This document shows positions 5,335-5,965 of a DNA stretch of 5,965 nucleotides, one piece after another. The stretch covers positions 1-5,965 of the forward strand of contig JAPWUY010000137.1 in assembly GCA_028275295.1 (NCBI GenBank), written 5' to 3'. The notes under the pieces are model-generated. The model did not search any database. It was not told where the DNA came from and saw only the letters and a list, made by a program, of their open reading frames with translations. Made by a program: the position numbers and the translations under genes. The first letter of the stretch is position 1; each line of letters begins with the position of its first letter. Source of the DNA: Thermodesulfobacteriota bacterium (lineage in GTDB: Bacteria > Desulfobacterota > Desulfocorpusculales > Desulfocorpusculum).

Positions 5335-5407
5335 GAGATGGCCTGAAAAGGTGAATCGGTGAAATGGGATTTGACCAGATCTTGGAATCCCTATGAAGGG
5401 CCATCTC
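5335..5407. other. Nested stem-loop of unknown function
   Basis: An outer perfect 9-bp stem GAGATGGCC (5335-5343) / GGCCATCTC (5399-5407) encloses a second hairpin: GGGATT (5366-5371) / AATCCC (5386-5391), a 3-nt bulge, then CCA/TGG closed by a 5-nt loop. No T-run follows. It ends about 40 bp upstream of the promoter of the MlaE-type gene. It may be a small structured RNA, a protein-binding site or chance; the strand cannot be decided. Confidence 0.35.
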
Positions 5408-5447
5408 GCGCTAGTATCCAGAACGCCACCCCATCCACCTGATCTCG

Positions 5448-5475
5448 TTGACTGGGGGAGCCTTTGGGTTATAAT
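5448..5475 (+). promoter_or_regulatory. Strong sigma-70-type promoter of the MlaE-type permease gene
   Basis: TTGACT (5448-5453, five of six) and TATAAT (5470-5475, perfect) are 16 bp apart. Transcription should start near 5482, giving a leader of about 55 nt before ATG 5537. This marks a new transcription unit, separate from the tRNA genes. Confidence 0.75.
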
Positions 5476-5536
5476 TAGCCCGACCTCATGTTTTGAAGGC
5501 CGAGGCACCAATTTGCGAATTGAAGGTCTCGAGACC

Positions 5537-5965
5537 ATGGAGGAACGGCTGGCTTTGGGGCCAATCCATATCATCAGGTGGCTGGGCAGGTCCTTTCTGG
5601 CACTTGTCCAAACAGCAGGTCAAATGGGCATATTCCTTTGTCAGACCATCCTGTTTTGCCTTTTGCCCCCTTTCAGATGGAGGAAGGTTATAGAGAGGAT
5701 CCATTTCCTAGGGGTGAAGACAACCTTCGTGATCCTCCTTACCGGGGGATTCGCTGGCATGGTCCTGGGCCTCCAGGTCTTCTACACCCTGAGAAAGTTC
5801 GGAGCAGAGGCCCTTCTAGGGCCCGCTGTGGCCCTTTCCCTGGTGAGAGAGCTCGGGCCTGTTTTTTCAGCCCTAATGATAACCGGGAGGGCAGGTTCTG
5901 CCTTGACCGCTGAACTAGGAGTCATGAGGATCTCCGAGCAAATCGATGCCCTCGACATGATGGCT
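5537..5965 (+). CDS. mlaE: MlaE-family ABC transporter permease, N-terminal part
   Basis: The gene runs off the right edge; 143 codons are present of the roughly 260 usual for the family. MlaE permeases form the membrane core of MlaFEDB-type transporters that move phospholipids between inner and outer membrane; related systems import sterols or hydrocarbons. An amphipathic N-terminal region (about 5-45) leads to PPFRWRKV-ERI-FLGVKT (44-62). A membrane helix follows (about 63-85, FVILLTGGFAGMVLGLQVF), then FGAEALLGPAVALSLVRELG (88-107), ITGRAGSALTAELGVM (115-130) and EQIDALDMM (134-142), the conserved MlaE core. ATG 5537 is chosen because FRWRK then sits at the usual distance from the N-terminus. 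GAAGG (5522-5526) lies 10 nt upstream, a mediocre ribosome binding site; TTG 5513 is possible. The ATPase (MlaF) and MCE protein (MlaD) would be expected downstream, outside the window. Confidence 0.9.
   Translation, partial: MEERLALGPIHIIRWLGRSFLALVQTAGQMGIFLCQTILFCLLPPFRWRKVIERIHFLGVKTTFVILLTGGFAGMVLGLQVFYTLRKFGAEALLGPAVALSLVRELGPVFSALMITGRAGSALTAELGVMRISEQIDALDMMA

Larger units (their letters stand above)
5086..5447. other. Intergenic stretch without a recognisable gene
   Basis: I see no plus- or minus-strand reading frame here with a start, ribosome binding site and protein-like composition. It holds several short inverted repeats. GAGAGA/TCTCTC (5098-5103 / 5119-5124) lies just after tRNA-Cys and may help end or trim that transcript. 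ATGCCC/GGGCAT (5166-5171 / 5178-5183) has a 6-nt loop and no T-run. A weak terminator-like hairpin lies at 5274-5297 and a nested stem-loop at 5335-5407. TTGACC (5371-5376) with TATGAA (5392-5397) is a poor promoter match with a 15-bp spacer. Confidence 0.6.

Noticed and set aside
5330..5346. AGGAGG followed by ATG GCC TGA, resembling a two-codon leader minigene
   Set aside because: The spacing from the purine run to the ATG is very short, nothing downstream depends on it, and such a short match is expected by chance.
5578..5913. A 111-codon plus-strand frame over the right edge
   Set aside because: It is out of frame with the MlaE-type coding sequence, whose motifs are unmistakable in the frame starting at 5537.

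Overview
The window looks like chromosomal DNA of a Gram-negative bacterium, probably of the Desulfobacterota (old Deltaproteobacteria). The reasons are the direct-pathway LL-diaminopimelate aminotransferase, a DUF4124-plus-SLT lytic transglycosylase, a soluble PAS histidine kinase of NtrB-like type, and an MlaE-type lipid transporter permease, which implies an outer membrane. Arginine is mostly AGG/AGA and ATA isoleucine is common, which some thermophiles share. The phylum is an inference from gene families; no marker gene is present.

Left part (1-4588): seven plus-strand genes lie head to tail with little or no space between them. They are the 3' end of a fumarylacetoacetate-hydrolase-family gene, dapL (lysine and peptidoglycan precursor), folK (folate), a 91-aa membrane-anchored TRASH-like protein, a short-type transaldolase, a PAS histidine kinase and a secreted lytic transglycosylase. 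The folK/TRASH junction overlaps by 16 bp, the transaldolase/kinase junction by 1 bp, and the kinase/transglycosylase gap is 6 bp. They are probably one transcription unit of housekeeping functions with no single shared pathway, although dapL and the transglycosylase both touch the cell wall.

Middle (4589-5085): after the transglycosylase comes a roughly 190-nt non-coding stretch whose nested inverted repeats fold as one long interrupted hairpin. Its size, layout and a 5' TGTTCG element resemble 6S RNA, and this is the best candidate for something not obvious from ORFs. It is followed by a good sigma-70-type promoter and two tRNA genes, tRNA-Gly(GCC) and tRNA-Cys(GCA), both with encoded CCA.

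Right part (5086-5965): about 450 bp without a gene holds several hairpins, including a nested stem-loop at 5335-5407, and ends in a near-consensus promoter at 5448-5475. That promoter serves the 5' part of an MlaE-family ABC permease gene that runs off the window. I saw no mobile element, CRISPR array, or clear defence or toxin system. Most of the window is ordinary chromosome.
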